Assembly: GCA_964458655.1 (NCBI GenBank)
Contig: CAYWJT010000016.1
Location: forward strand, 1 to 48,571
Reading direction: 5' to 3'
Source of the DNA: CAYWJT01 sp964458655
GTDB lineage: Bacteria; Acidobacteriota; Aminicenantia; Aminicenantales; Saccharicenantaceae
DNA: 48,571 nt
The position numbers were made by a program, and so were the translations under genes. Shown here piece after piece: positions 17,153 to 25,929 of this stretch. Position 1 is the first letter of the stretch. Every line of letters begins with the position of its first letter. The notes below the pieces were generated by a model. The model saw only the letters and a program-made list of their open reading frames with translations. It was not told the DNA's origin and ran no database searches.

Positions 17153-18549
17153 ATAGAAAGGCCGCTTTTTTTTCCGTCCTTATTTGCGCGGCCGGCCTGT
17201 TTCTCATCCCGTCCGCGACAAGCGGGGTTCCGCCCGCGCAGGGCCGGCCGGGATGGCGAGGATCAACCGGTCCTTCCAGGATGTCCGCCGACGCGGCCCC
17301 AGCCGCCTGGTTCGATGAGGTCAAGGAATACAGGCTGCTTGACAGCGTACCTTGCCTCTATCAAAACGACAGGCGGTCGGAAACGACGGTGGTCCTCGTC
17401 TTTATCCCAGGCGGAAGACGCGCCGTCCCGGAGGGTTGGGACGGCCTGACGTACCTCGTCACGCGGCTGACGACGGACATTCCGGATGAAGACAAGGCCG
17501 CTTATTTCGTGCGCTCGGCCTCACGGGTTTCCGTTTCCGTCCTGGAAGACGTCTCGGTCGTAGAGGCCGTCTGCCTCTCGTCCGAAGCGCCCAGGACCAT
17601 GCAAACTTTGTTCGCCGTAATGGGTAGGCCGCTCTTCAGCTCGACCCGCATTCAGAACATCAAGGGCTCGATGGAGCTTCTGGCCGGCCTGGAACAGGAC
17701 GACCTTGTCGCGCTCGGCCACAACGCAGCGGCAGCCGGTCTTTTCGGGTCTGCCGGTTACGGGACTTCGGTCTACGGCAGTCCTGAATCCCTAAGGCGGC
17801 TGGGACGGCGGGAAATAACGCGTTTTTATGAAGAGCGCTTCCACAGGCAGGCCGTGTTCCTGTCGGTCTCGAGCGACTTGAGCTTCGCCGAACTGCAGCC
17901 GACCCTGGAAGGGGCCCTGAGCAAGCTGCGGCCGGGCGGACCGTCGGCGACGGTTTCACTCCCGGCGGCCTCTCCGCCGCTCGGCGACGCCTGCGTCGAG
18001 AGGGGCGCCGGGAGGTCCTTGGTCTCCATGGCCTTCGCGCTCCCGGCTCCCGACATCGGCAGTATCGCCGCCGGGCTGCTGCTCGAAACGATACTGGGCA
18101 AGGGGCCGGGTTCCAGGCTCTGGCCGCTCCGAGCGCGAGAGCTCCTGGCCTATAACCTCGATGCCAGGCTGGCCGTGATGAAGGAAGCCCTGCTGCTCGA
18201 GGTTTATCTGGGATCGAGCGGCCCCAAGGCTGCCCTGGCGCAGGCCGCCCTGGAAAAGCTCCTGACGGAGCTCCATGGTAACGGGGTGCCTGAAGACGAG
18301 CTCGAGGCCTCCCGGACCCAGGCTGTCGCCAACTTAGCGCGCCGGACCGAGACCAAGCAGGCCAGAGCCCTCCACGCCGGCCTCTGGTTCCATCTCGGTT
18401 TGGGTCCGGACGCGGGGCGCAAACTGCTCTCGGCTGTTGAAGCCATGGACGCCGAACGACTTAACGCTTTCTTGAAGCTCTATCTCGACCCGGGGAGGGC
18501 GGTCCGGGTCAGGATCGGTTCTGAAGACGCGGCCGAGCCGTCGCGTTGA
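17149..18549 (+). CDS. M16-family protein lacking the zinc motif (non-catalytic partner)
   Basis: This 466-residue protein has a signal peptide (AAFFSVLICAAGLFLIPSATS) and an M16-like alpha/beta organisation. Where the catalytic chain has HLLEH, the comparable segment reads GLTYLVTRLTTD, without His or paired Glu, so it should not bind zinc. FYEERFHRQAVFLSVSSD resembles the common M16 block HRAYFTPSRCVLVAVGG of its neighbour. The pairing with the preceding active gene, through an ATGA overlap at 17149, matches the known active/inactive M16B heterodimers. I chose ATG 17149 because it begins the signal peptide. The gene ends before a strong bidirectional terminator. Confidence 0.82.
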   Translation: MNRKAAFFSVLICAAGLFLIPSATSGVPPAQGRPGWRGSTGPSRMSADAAPAAWFDEVKEYRLLDSVPCLYQNDRRSETTVVLVFIPGGRRAVPEGWDGLTYLVTRLTTDIPDEDKAAYFVRSASRVSVSVLEDVSVVEAVCLSSEAPRTMQTLFAVMGRPLFSSTRIQNIKGSMELLAGLEQDDLVALGHNAAAAGLFGSAGYGTSVYGSPESLRRLGRREITRFYEERFHRQAVFLSVSSDLSFAELQPTLEGALSKLRPGGPSATVSLPAASPPLGDACVERGAGRSLVSMAFALPAPDIGSIAAGLLLETILGKGPGSRLWPLRARELLAYNLDARLAVMKEALLLEVYLGSSGPKAALAQAALEKLLTELHGNGVPEDELEASRTQAVANLARRTETKQARALHAGLWFHLGLGPDAGRKLLSAVEAMDAERLNAFLKLYLDPGRAVRVRIGSEDAAEPSR

Positions 18550-18641
18550 ACCGCCCGGCGGGCTTCCCTTTCCGGGCGGGCCCCTTATGAGACCTCCCCC
18601 GATATCTCCCGCCGCATTCGCCGACGACCTGGGCCGGGCCG

Positions 18642-18680
18642 AAAAAAAACCCGGAGGCTAGCAGCCCCCGGGTTTTTTTT
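18642..18680. terminator. Bidirectional intrinsic terminator
   Basis: A 13-base perfect stem joins 18642-18654 with 18668-18680, with eight A on one side and eight T on the other. An inner GGCT/AGCC pairing extends the hairpin. It can stop the M16 transcript on the plus strand and the oxidoreductase transcript on the minus strand, which converge here. Confidence 0.92.
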
Positions 18681-18711
18681 ATCGCCATTTCTTCGGGCCG
18701 GACGGCACAGG

Positions 18712-21700
18712 TCAGGAAGCCATCTTCTTATAGGCCAGCCAGCGCTGCTTGGCTTCTTCCGCCGCTCTGGCGAAAAGCTCCTTGGCGATCTCGGGATGGG
18801 ACTGGGCCAGCGTCCGGTAGCGTATCTCGTTGTTGAGGAACGTCTGGTAGTCGAGCTTCGGCTCCTTGGAGTCCAGGATGAGCGGGTTCTTGCCTTCCTT
18901 GGCCAGGAGCGGGTTGTAACGGTAGAGGATCCAGTAGCCGGATTCCACGGCCAGCTTCTCCTCCTTCTGCGACTTGCTCATGTCGATGCCGTGGTTGATG
19001 CAGGGCGAGTAGGCGATTATCAGCGACGGCCCCGGGTAAGCCTCGGCTTCCAGGAAAGCCTTCAGGCACTGGTTGGCGTTGGCGCCCATCGCCACGGCCG
19101 CCACGTAGACGTATCCGTAAGTCATGGCCATGGCACCCAGGTCCTTCTTGGCCGTCTTCTTGCCCGAAGCCGCGAACTTGGCCACCGAACCGGTCGGCGT
19201 GGACTTGGAAGCCTGGCCGCCGGTGTTGGAGTATACTTCGGTGTCGAGGACGAGCAGGTTGACATTCTTGCCGGAGGCGATGACGTGGTCCAGGCCGCCG
19301 TAGCCGATGTCGTAGGCCCAGCCGTCGCCGCCGATGCACCAGACGCTCTTTTCCACCAGGTAATCCTGGAGCTCGCTCACCTTGAGAAGCGCTTGCCGGG
19401 CCGGCCCCTGGCTTTTCTCGATGGCCTCGGGCAGCAACCTCTTGACCGCCTCGGCCGCCGCGCGGGCTTCCTCGTCGACCTTGTTCCAGGCGGCCTTCAT
19501 CCTGGCCAGAGCGGACTTGGCGGCTTCCGGGGCGGAACCGGCCAGAGCCGTGTCGACGGCGGCGAGAAGCTGATTCCTGTTGAAATCGACCGCCAGGCGC
19601 ATGCCCAGGCCGTACTCGGCGTTGTCCTCGAAGAGCGAGTTGGCCCAGACCGGCCCTTTCCCCTTGTCGTCCTTGCAGTACGGGATGGTGGGGAAAGTCC
19701 CGCCGTAGATGGACGAGCAGCCGGTGGCGTTGGCGATGATCATCCTGTCGCCGAAGAGTTGGGTCACGAGCTTGACGTAAGGCGTCTCGCCGCATCCGGC
19801 GCAGGCGCCGCTGAACTCGAAATATGGCCTGAGCAGCTGGCTGCCTTTGACGGTGTCGACCCTGGTGCCCTCGGTCACGTTATAAGGCAGGGTTTCAAAG
19901 TATCTCTCCCTAACAGCCTCTCCGGCCGCCCTGGCTTCCTCTATCGGTATCATCCTGAGGGCCTTGTTCTTGGCCAGGCACTCCTCGACGCAGTTGCCGC
20001 AGCCCTGGCAGTCGTCGATGTAGACCTGCACCCTGTACTGGAGGTCGCGAGCGTTCTTGGTGTTGGACTTGATCGTGGTGAAACCGTCCGGCGCGGATTT
20101 CAACGCGGCCGGCTCGATCTGCTTGGCCCGGATCGAGGCGTGCGGGCAGACGAAGGAGCACTGGTTGCACTGGATGCAGTTCTCCGGGATCCAGCAGGGC
20201 ACGAAGGGAGCCACACCCCTCTTTTCCAGCCTCGTCGTGGAGCTCGGCACTTGCCCGTCGTAGGGCATCTTGGAGACGGGGATGCTGTCGCCTTCGAATC
20301 TCATGACAGGTTCGATGACGCTCTTCGCGAATTCATCGGCATCGTCGGGGACGAGCTTGAGCTTGGGCGCCGAGACCGTAATCCTCTCGGGCACCGGCAC
20401 CGACTTGAGGTTGGCGGCGGCCTGGTCGACCGCGTGCCAGTTCTTCTCGACGACTTCCATGCCCTTCTTGAGATAGGTCTTCTTGATGGCGGCCTTGATC
20501 AGGTCGATGGCCTCCTTTTCGGGCAGGACGCCCGAGACCTTGAAGAAGCAGGCCTGCATGATGGTGTTGATGCGCGTCCCCAAGCCGAGTTCCTGGGCCA
20601 GCTTCAGGGCGTCTATGTTGAAGACCCTGACCTTCTTCTCGATGATGGTGCGCTGCATGTCCTCGGTAAGGTTCTCGAAGACCTTTTCGCCCGGCCAGAT
20701 GGAGTTGATGAGCAGCACGCCGCCCGGCCTGATGCCCTTGAGGATGTCATAGCGGCCGATGTACGAGGACTTGTGCAGCCCGACGAAACTCGGCTTGTTG
20801 ACCAGATAGGCGGACTGGATGGGACTCTTGCCGAAGCGCAGGTGCGAGACCGTGACGCCGCCCGACTTCTTGGAATCGTACTGGAAGTAGCCTTGGCCGT
20901 AAAGGTCGGTGTTGTCGGCGATGATGGTGATGGTGTTCTTGGCGGCGCCGACAGTGCCGTCGGAGCCGTAGCCCCAGAACTTGGCGCTGACCGTGCCCTC
21001 AGGCTCGGTGTCGATGTCCTCCCCGAGAGGCAGCGAAGTGCCCGTGACGTCGTCCTCGATGCCCACGGTGAAGCCGTGGGTGCACGGGCCGTCGAGATGG
21101 TCGTAGACAGCCTTGACCATGGCCGGAGTGAACTCCTTGGACGAGAGTCCGTAGCGGCCGCCGACGACCTTGACTTCCCTGCCGGACAGGGCCACGGCCA
21201 CGTCAAGATAGAGCGGCTCGCCCAGCGAGCCCGGTTCCTTGGTCCGATCCAGCACGGCGACCTTCTTGGTAGTCTTCGGAAGCGCCCGGTTCAGGGCTTC
21301 GGCGTCAAAGGGTCGGTAAAGCCTCACTTTGACCAGGCCGACTTTGTAACCGTGACGGTTGAGGTAATTGATGGTCTCCTCGGCCGTCTCGGCTCCGGAA
21401 CCCATCATGACGATGACCCTGTCGGCGTCGGGGGCGCCGAAGTAATCGAAGAGGTGGTAGTTGCGACCGGTGACGGACGCCACCCTGTCCATGTATGCCT
21501 GGACTATGCCCGGGGTAGCGGCGTAGAACCTGTTGACCGTTTCGCGGCCCTGGAAGTACACATCGGGGTTCTGGGCGCCGACCTTGACCATCGGCCGTTC
21601 CGGGCTGAGGGCGCGCTTCCTGAATTCCTCGAGATAGCGCGGTTCGAACAGCTCGGCCAGCACCTCGTAGGGGACCAGGTCGATCTTCTGGACCTCACTC

Positions 21701-22230
21701 GAGGTCCGGAAGCCGTCGAAGAAATGCAGGAAGGGCACCTGGCTCTTGAGGGTCGCAAGCTGCGAGACTATGGCCAGGTCCTGGACCTCCTGGACCGAGC
21801 CGGCGGCCATCAGGGCGAAACCGGTGTTGCGCGCCGCCATGACGTCCGAGTGGTCTCCGAAGATGGACAGCGACTGGCAGGCCAGGGAGCGGGCCGAAAC
21901 GTAGAACACGGTCGGCAGCATCTCGCCGGCAATCTTGTGCATGTTGGGCAGCATGAGCATCAGGCCCTGGGAGGCCGTGAATGTCGTGGTCAGGGCCCCG
22001 GCCGTCAGGCTGCCGTGGACGGCGCCGGAAGCGCCTCCTTCCGACTGCAGCTCTACGACCGCCAGAGGATGGCCGAAGATGTTCTTGCGTCCGTTGGCCG
22101 CCCACTCATCGGCCATCTCGCCCATCGTGGACGAGGGCGTGATGGGGTAGATCGCGGCCACTTCCGAGTAAGCGTAGCCGACATGGGTGGCCGCGGTGTT
22201 CCCATCGACGGCTTTGAAATTTTTCTTCAT
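18712..22230 (-). CDS. nifJ: Pyruvate:ferredoxin (flavodoxin) oxidoreductase, single-chain
   Basis: This cytosolic enzyme oxidises pyruvate to acetyl-CoA and CO2 while reducing ferredoxin, the key step of anaerobic pyruvate use. The 1172-residue chain has the full domain order. The N-terminal pyrimidine-binding domain contains YPITPSSTMGE near residue 30. The gamma-type domain is near 420-640. Two 4Fe-4S motifs follow, CIQCNQCSFVCPHA and CQGCGNCVEECLAK (about 680-750). The TPP domain has CAGCGETPYVKL, ATGCSSIYGG and GGDGWAYDIGYGGLDH, and the last Cys residue is for the proximal cluster. ATG 22230 has AAAGGAG upstream; a frame that continues further upstream is out of frame with recR and not coding. 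It follows recR by 17 bases and probably shares the dnaX transcript. Confidence 0.97.
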   Translation of the reverse strand: MKKNFKAVDGNTAATHVGYAYSEVAAIYPITPSSTMGEMADEWAANGRKNIFGHPLAVVELQSEGGASGAVHGSLTAGALTTTFTASQGLMLMLPNMHKIAGEMLPTVFYVSARSLACQSLSIFGDHSDVMAARNTGFALMAAGSVQEVQDLAIVSQLATLKSQVPFLHFFDGFRTSSEVQKIDLVPYEVLAELFEPRYLEEFRKRALSPERPMVKVGAQNPDVYFQGRETVNRFYAATPGIVQAYMDRVASVTGRNYHLFDYFGAPDADRVIVMMGSGAETAEETINYLNRHGYKVGLVKVRLYRPFDAEALNRALPKTTKKVAVLDRTKEPGSLGEPLYLDVAVALSGREVKVVGGRYGLSSKEFTPAMVKAVYDHLDGPCTHGFTVGIEDDVTGTSLPLGEDIDTEPEGTVSAKFWGYGSDGTVGAAKNTITIIADNTDLYGQGYFQYDSKKSGGVTVSHLRFGKSPIQSAYLVNKPSFVGLHKSSYIGRYDILKGIRPGGVLLINSIWPGEKVFENLTEDMQRTIIEKKVRVFNIDALKLAQELGLGTRINTIMQACFFKVSGVLPEKEAIDLIKAAIKKTYLKKGMEVVEKNWHAVDQAAANLKSVPVPERITVSAPKLKLVPDDADEFAKSVIEPVMRFEGDSIPVSKMPYDGQVPSSTTRLEKRGVAPFVPCWIPENCIQCNQCSFVCPHASIRAKQIEPAALKSAPDGFTTIKSNTKNARDLQYRVQVYIDDCQGCGNCVEECLAKNKALRMIPIEEARAAGEAVRERYFETLPYNVTEGTRVDTVKGSQLLRPYFEFSGACAGCGETPYVKLVTQLFGDRMIIANATGCSSIYGGTFPTIPYCKDDKGKGPVWANSLFEDNAEYGLGMRLAVDFNRNQLLAAVDTALAGSAPEAAKSALARMKAAWNKVDEEARAAAEAVKRLLPEAIEKSQGPARQALLKVSELQDYLVEKSVWCIGGDGWAYDIGYGGLDHVIASGKNVNLLVLDTEVYSNTGGQASKSTPTGSVAKFAASGKKTAKKDLGAMAMTYGYVYVAAVAMGANANQCLKAFLEAEAYPGPSLIIAYSPCINHGIDMSKSQKEEKLAVESGYWILYRYNPLLAKEGKNPLILDSKEPKLDYQTFLNNEIRYRTLAQSHPEIAKELFARAAEEAKQRWLAYKKMAS

Positions 22231-22247
22231 GGAACGACTCCTTTGGC

Positions 22248-22853
22248 TTATTCTTTCATCTCTGTCCGGCCCTCCAGGGCCTTCTTCATGGTGACCTGGT
22301 CGGCGTAATCTATGTCCGACCCGACCGGCAGGCCCATGGCTATCCTGGATATCTTGACGCCGAACCGGGCCAGGGATTTCAAAAGCAGTACGGCCGTGGC
22401 CTCGCCTTCGACCGTCGGGTTGGTGGCGATGATTATCTCCTTGAAGCCGCCTCGGGCCACCCGGTCGACGAGCCGGTCCAGGCCCAGCTCGTTCGGTCCG
22501 CGGCCCTTGAGCGGGGAAAGCGCACCCAGCAGGACGTGGTAGCGGCCGTTGAAGACGCCGGTCTTCTCGATGGTGGCTATGTTGAAAGGCTCTTCCACCA
22601 CGCATAGGAGTTCGTCGGAGCGGCCGGGGTCGGTGCACAGCCGACAGGGGTCCACGTCGGTTATCGCGTTGCATCTCGAGCAGGTGACGATGCCGGACTT
22701 GACCTGACGTATGGACTCGGCCAGCTTCTCGACTTCCTCTTCAGGCATGGCCAGGAAGTGGAAGGCCATGCGCTGTGCCGTCTTGGCGCCGATGCCCGGC
22801 ACACGGCGCAGCTGTTCTATGAGGATATGGAGAGGCTGGGCGAAATCGTACAT
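22248..22853 (-). CDS. recR: Recombination mediator RecR
   Basis: RecR works with RecO/RecF to load RecA at single-strand gaps. The 201-residue protein shows the helix-hairpin-helix RVPGIGAKTAQRMAFH (residues 17-32), a C4 zinc finger (Cys58, 61, 70, 73) and a Toprim domain beginning near LLCVVEEP. I chose ATG 22853, which overlaps the ebfC stop codon as TGATG; a TTG one codon earlier is less likely. The dnaX-ebfC-recR order is widely conserved. Confidence 0.97.
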   Translation of the reverse strand: MYDFAQPLHILIEQLRRVPGIGAKTAQRMAFHFLAMPEEEVEKLAESIRQVKSGIVTCSRCNAITDVDPCRLCTDPGRSDELLCVVEEPFNIATIEKTGVFNGRYHVLLGALSPLKGRGPNELGLDRLVDRVARGGFKEIIIATNPTVEGEATAVLLLKSLARFGVKISRIAMGLPVGSDIDYADQVTMKKALEGRTEMKE

Positions 22854-23164
22854 CAAAACACTCCCGGGAATTTCAGGCCCGCCCCCAGGCCGCCGAGCTT
22901 TTCGGCCAGCGCCTGGTCGACCTTCTTGGCGGCGTCGTTAAGGGCCGCCATGACCAGGTCCTGGAGCATCTCGACGTCCTCGCGGTTGACGACCTCCGGG
23001 TCGATCTTGAGGCCGAGCACGTTCTTGCGGCCGTCGACCGTGACGGTGACCATGCCTCCCCCGCTCGAACCTTCGGCCCTCATCTCCAACATCTCTTTTT
23101 CCAGGCGCTCCTGCATCTCCCGGGCGGCCTTGAGCATCTTCTGCATGTCCATGATGTTCTTCAT
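22853..23164 (-). CDS. ebfC: YbaB/EbfC nucleoid-associated protein
   Basis: This is a small DNA-binding protein of 103 residues. The amphipathic N-terminal helix (MQKMLKAAREMQERLEKEM), the GSSGGGMVTVTVDGRKNVLGLKIDPEVV strand region and the Asp-rich LVMAALNDAAKKV helix are the family pattern. It forms a dimer that binds and bends DNA. It overlaps dnaX (ATGA) and recR (TGATG), so the three proteins are translated in coupled fashion. Confidence 0.95.
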   Translation of the reverse strand: MKNIMDMQKMLKAAREMQERLEKEMLEMRAEGSSGGGMVTVTVDGRKNVLGLKIDPEVVNREDVEMLQDLVMAALNDAAKKVDQALAEKLGGLGAGLKFPGVF

Positions 23165-24918
23165 GAGCCGCCCTCCCCCGGCTTCGCAGGTCCCGCGGGC
23201 TCCGCTTCCCGTGCCTGGCCGGCGGGGTCCACGGACAGCACCTGGGCCTGGAAAGTTTCCATGAAATACCTGACGGCCGGGTCCTTGAGGGCGGACTCGC
23301 TCAACTTGACCGGCCTTGCCTGTTCCAAGGCCGCCGGCTTTTCTTCGCCGAAACTGATGCGCAGCGGACGACCGAAGACCCCGGCGGCCAGCTTTTCGAC
23401 GGCCCGGATGTTCTCGGGCTGAATGGTGCTGACCAGGAAGCCCTTGCCGCTCGCGAACAACACTTCGAGCAGGTCATCCTTAAGCCTTACCGTCGAGTAT
23501 TCCCTGAGCAGGGCCGCCAGAGCCGCCCTGTCCCTGGACAGGTCGGCAAGAACCTGGTCGAACAGCCTGGCCGGGGAAGCCGGCGCCTCCTTCATCTGGC
23601 GAGGGCTGGAAGGTCCGCCGGTTCCCGTTTTTGCGTCGGCTTCCTTGCCGGCTTCGGCGGTCCGGACGTCAGGAGCTTGAGCCGTCGCTCTTGACAGGGG
23701 CGCGGCCTTCTTTTCCGCGCTGACCGAATCGGGGGCAGGAGCCTCGGCCGGCCGCGTCGCTTCAGCTTTTGCCGGGGGCATGCCGCCGACCCTTTCCAGC
23801 CGGGCCATGAGGTCGGCGAGGGGCACTATCCTCTTGAAGCGGCAGAGCCTGATGAGGAACGTCTCCAGGTAAACCCTGGGCAAAGCCGAATACCTCAAAC
23901 CGGCTTCAGCTTGGTGCATCGCCAGCAGATAACGCAGCAGGTCATCGGCCGAGGCCTTGGCCGCCTGTTCCCGCAACTTCGCCAGCTCGTTTTCCGTTAG
24001 TATCACGAGCCGGTCGGGGCTTTCGACGGTCTTGACGACCAGGAGCGTCCTGAAATGTTCCACCAAACGGGAAAAGAAGAAACGCAGGTCATAGCCTGCG
24101 TCTACGACCCTTTCCATGAGCGGGAAAACGGACTCCGGCCTTTCCTCGAGCACGGCGGAAGAGAAATCCAACAAAAGCTCCAGGCTGACCGTGCCCAGGA
24201 GTATCTTGAGGTCATCGTCAGGGATGTTCTCGCCGCTGAAGGACACGGCCTGGTCGAGCAGGCTCTGCGCGTCGCGCAGGCTGCCGTCGGCGGCCTGGGC
24301 GATAAGGGACAGTCCGGCCTGCGAAATGGTTATCCCCTCCCCCTCTGCGATCCTGCGGAGGCAGGACACGATATCGTCGTGCCCGATCCTCTTGAACTCG
24401 AAATGCTGGCAGCGGGAGACGATGGTCTTGAGGACCTTGTGGAACTCGGTGGTCGCGAAGATGAACACCGTCCCGGGCAGCGGCTCTTCCAGGGTCTTGA
24501 GGAGGGCGTTGAAGCCTTCCTTGGTTATCTGATGGACCTCGTCGATGATGACGACCTTGTGACGGGAGTAAAGAGGGCCGTACCTCAGGGCCTCCCGCAG
24601 CGACCGGATGTCCTCGATGCCGCGGTTCGAAGCGCCGTCGATCTCGATGACGTCTACGGCCCGACCCTCGTTGATGGCCAGGCACGATTCGCAGGCGTTG
24701 CAGGGCACGGGCGTCGGCCCTTCCTTACAGTTCAGGGCCTTGGCCAGGATCCTGGCCACGGTCGTCTTGCCGGTCCCCCGCATGCCTGAAAAAAGGTAGG
24801 CCTGGGCGACGCGGCCGGACTTGAGGGCGTTGCGCAGGGTCTGGACCACGGCCGGCTGACCCACGACCTCCTCGAAGGTCCTGGGCCTGTACTTTCTGGC
24901 GAAGATCTCGTAGGACAT
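23161..24918 (-). CDS. dnaX: DNA polymerase III subunit gamma/tau (DnaX)
   Basis: DnaX is the clamp-loader ATPase of the replicative polymerase, 585 residues here. The N-terminal AAA+ domain has Walker A GMRGTGKTT (45-53), four zinc-binding Cys (64, 73, 76, 79), Walker B IIDEVHQI and the sensor SRCQ. Domain III follows, then a Pro/Ala/Lys-rich linker (about 375-440) and a C-terminal tau-type domain. I saw no A-rich slippery heptamer for programmed frameshifting, so probably only the long form is made. It leads the minus-strand operon with ebfC, recR and probably the pyruvate oxidoreductase. Confidence 0.96.
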   Translation of the reverse strand: MSYEIFARKYRPRTFEEVVGQPAVVQTLRNALKSGRVAQAYLFSGMRGTGKTTVARILAKALNCKEGPTPVPCNACESCLAINEGRAVDVIEIDGASNRGIEDIRSLREALRYGPLYSRHKVVIIDEVHQITKEGFNALLKTLEEPLPGTVFIFATTEFHKVLKTIVSRCQHFEFKRIGHDDIVSCLRRIAEGEGITISQAGLSLIAQAADGSLRDAQSLLDQAVSFSGENIPDDDLKILLGTVSLELLLDFSSAVLEERPESVFPLMERVVDAGYDLRFFFSRLVEHFRTLLVVKTVESPDRLVILTENELAKLREQAAKASADDLLRYLLAMHQAEAGLRYSALPRVYLETFLIRLCRFKRIVPLADLMARLERVGGMPPAKAEATRPAEAPAPDSVSAEKKAAPLSRATAQAPDVRTAEAGKEADAKTGTGGPSSPRQMKEAPASPARLFDQVLADLSRDRAALAALLREYSTVRLKDDLLEVLFASGKGFLVSTIQPENIRAVEKLAAGVFGRPLRISFGEEKPAALEQARPVKLSESALKDPAVRYFMETFQAQVLSVDPAGQAREAEPAGPAKPGEGGS

Positions 24919-24968
24919 ATGGTTCTTGTCGGCCTCGGCCGGGGGATTCGCTCCAAAAAACAGGCTCT

Positions 24969-24996
24969 ATCTTAACATAAAAAGGGGCGTTTTCAA
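24969..24996 (-). promoter_or_regulatory. Predicted dnaX promoter
   Basis: On the minus strand TTGAAA (24991-24996) and TAAGAT (24969-24974) are 16 bases apart, giving a leader of about 45 bases. It lies back-to-back with the promoter of the EamA transporter. Confidence 0.45.
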
Positions 24997-25004
24997 AAAA
25001 GCCC

Positions 25005-25032
25005 TTCCCAATTCCGTCTTGTCGGGTATAAT
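25005..25032 (+). promoter_or_regulatory. Predicted promoter of the EamA transporter, almost leaderless
   Basis: TATAAT is perfect at 25027-25032; TTCCCA (25005-25010) with a 16-base spacer is the best -35. The expected start at about 25039-25041 is one to three bases before the ATG at 25042, leaving no room for a ribosome site. Confidence 0.5.
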
Positions 25033-25041
25033 CCAGACGGG

Positions 25042-25929
25042 ATGGAGCGAACTCGAGGCAACCTCCGCGGCGCCGCCGAGATCCATGTCGCAGTGCTGCT
25101 CTTCGGTTTTGCCGGGCTTTTCGGCAAATGGCTCAGCCTGCCGCCGGCCGTCATCGTCCTGGGCCGCGTTCTTTTCGCCTCTCTGGCGCTGGCCTTCATC
25201 CTGTGGTTGAAGAAGGGCTTGCGGCTGGTCCGCAAGGCGGGCGACATCATGCTGTTGGCGGCCTGCGGCGCGGTGCTCGGGCTGCACTGGTTCGCCTTTT
25301 TCCGCTCGATCCAGGTCTCGACCGTGGCCGTCGGCCTGCTGGCCTATTCGACCTTCCCGGCATTCCTGTTCTTCCTCGAGCCCCTGTTCTTCAAGTCCAG
25401 GATGGAAGCCTCGGCCATGTTCTGCGTCCTGCTCTGTCTCGCCGGAGCCTACCTGATCGTGCCTGTTTTCAGTCTTTCGGACTCGGTCTTCAGGGGATTC
25501 CTGTGGGGTCTCGGTTCGAGCCTGAGCTTCGCGGCGCTCACCATGCTCAACCGGGGTTTGACCCGCAGGCTGCCCAGTCTGAACGTGGCGCTGCTCCAGG
25601 ACGCCTTCGCCGCCCTGTTCCTGGCGCCTGCGGCCGCGGCGGGAATGGTCAGGCTCTCGGCAAGAGACGTCATTCTCCTGGCCGTGCTGGGCGTGCTCTG
25701 CACGGCGCTCGCCCACAGCCTGTTCATTGACGGACTCAAGAAGGTCAGCGCTTTGACGGCCGGGATAATCGCCACGCTGGAGCCTGTCTACGGCATCCTG
25801 TTGGCCTGGTTCCTGCTCGGCGAAAACCCGTCGCTTAGGACACTCGCCGGCGGCGCGTTGATCCTTCTCTCCGCGGCCATGACGACGCGGCGCGAAACGG
25901 GTCCGGGAACGCGAACTATCTCCTCTTGA
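25042..25929 (+). CDS. EamA-family (DMT) transporter
   Basis: This inner-membrane protein of the drug/metabolite transporter superfamily has 295 residues with about ten hydrophobic helices in two EamA repeats (roughly 14-142 and 155-285). Typical blocks are WLSLPPAVIVLGRVLFASL, HWFAFFRSIQVSTVAVGLLAYSTFP and the second-repeat end ALTAGIIATLEPVYGILLAWFLLGE. Such proteins usually export amino acids or metabolites; the substrate is not readable. The start ATG 25042 is the first in-frame Met and sits immediately after a predicted transcription start. The 3' end overlaps the convergent lipoprotein gene by 14 bases. Confidence 0.9.
   Translation: MERTRGNLRGAAEIHVAVLLFGFAGLFGKWLSLPPAVIVLGRVLFASLALAFILWLKKGLRLVRKAGDIMLLAACGAVLGLHWFAFFRSIQVSTVAVGLLAYSTFPAFLFFLEPLFFKSRMEASAMFCVLLCLAGAYLIVPVFSLSDSVFRGFLWGLGSSLSFAALTMLNRGLTRRLPSLNVALLQDAFAALFLAPAAAAGMVRLSARDVILLAVLGVLCTALAHSLFIDGLKKVSALTAGIIATLEPVYGILLAWFLLGENPSLRTLAGGALILLSAAMTTRRETGPGTRTISS

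Noticed and set aside
18796..22308. Very long open frame antisense to the pyruvate oxidoreductase
   Set aside because: GC-rich codon use leaves the opposite strand open. The translation is repetitive in Gly, Leu, Asp and Val and lacks any domain signature.
22231..22674. In-frame extension of the pyruvate oxidoreductase upstream of 22230
   Set aside because: It runs through recR in another frame, has Arg/Pro-rich composition, and the true start at 22230 has a strong ribosome site and the family N-terminus.
23161..24918. Programmed frameshift in dnaX
   Set aside because: I found no A-rich slippery heptamer followed by a stem near the end of domain III.
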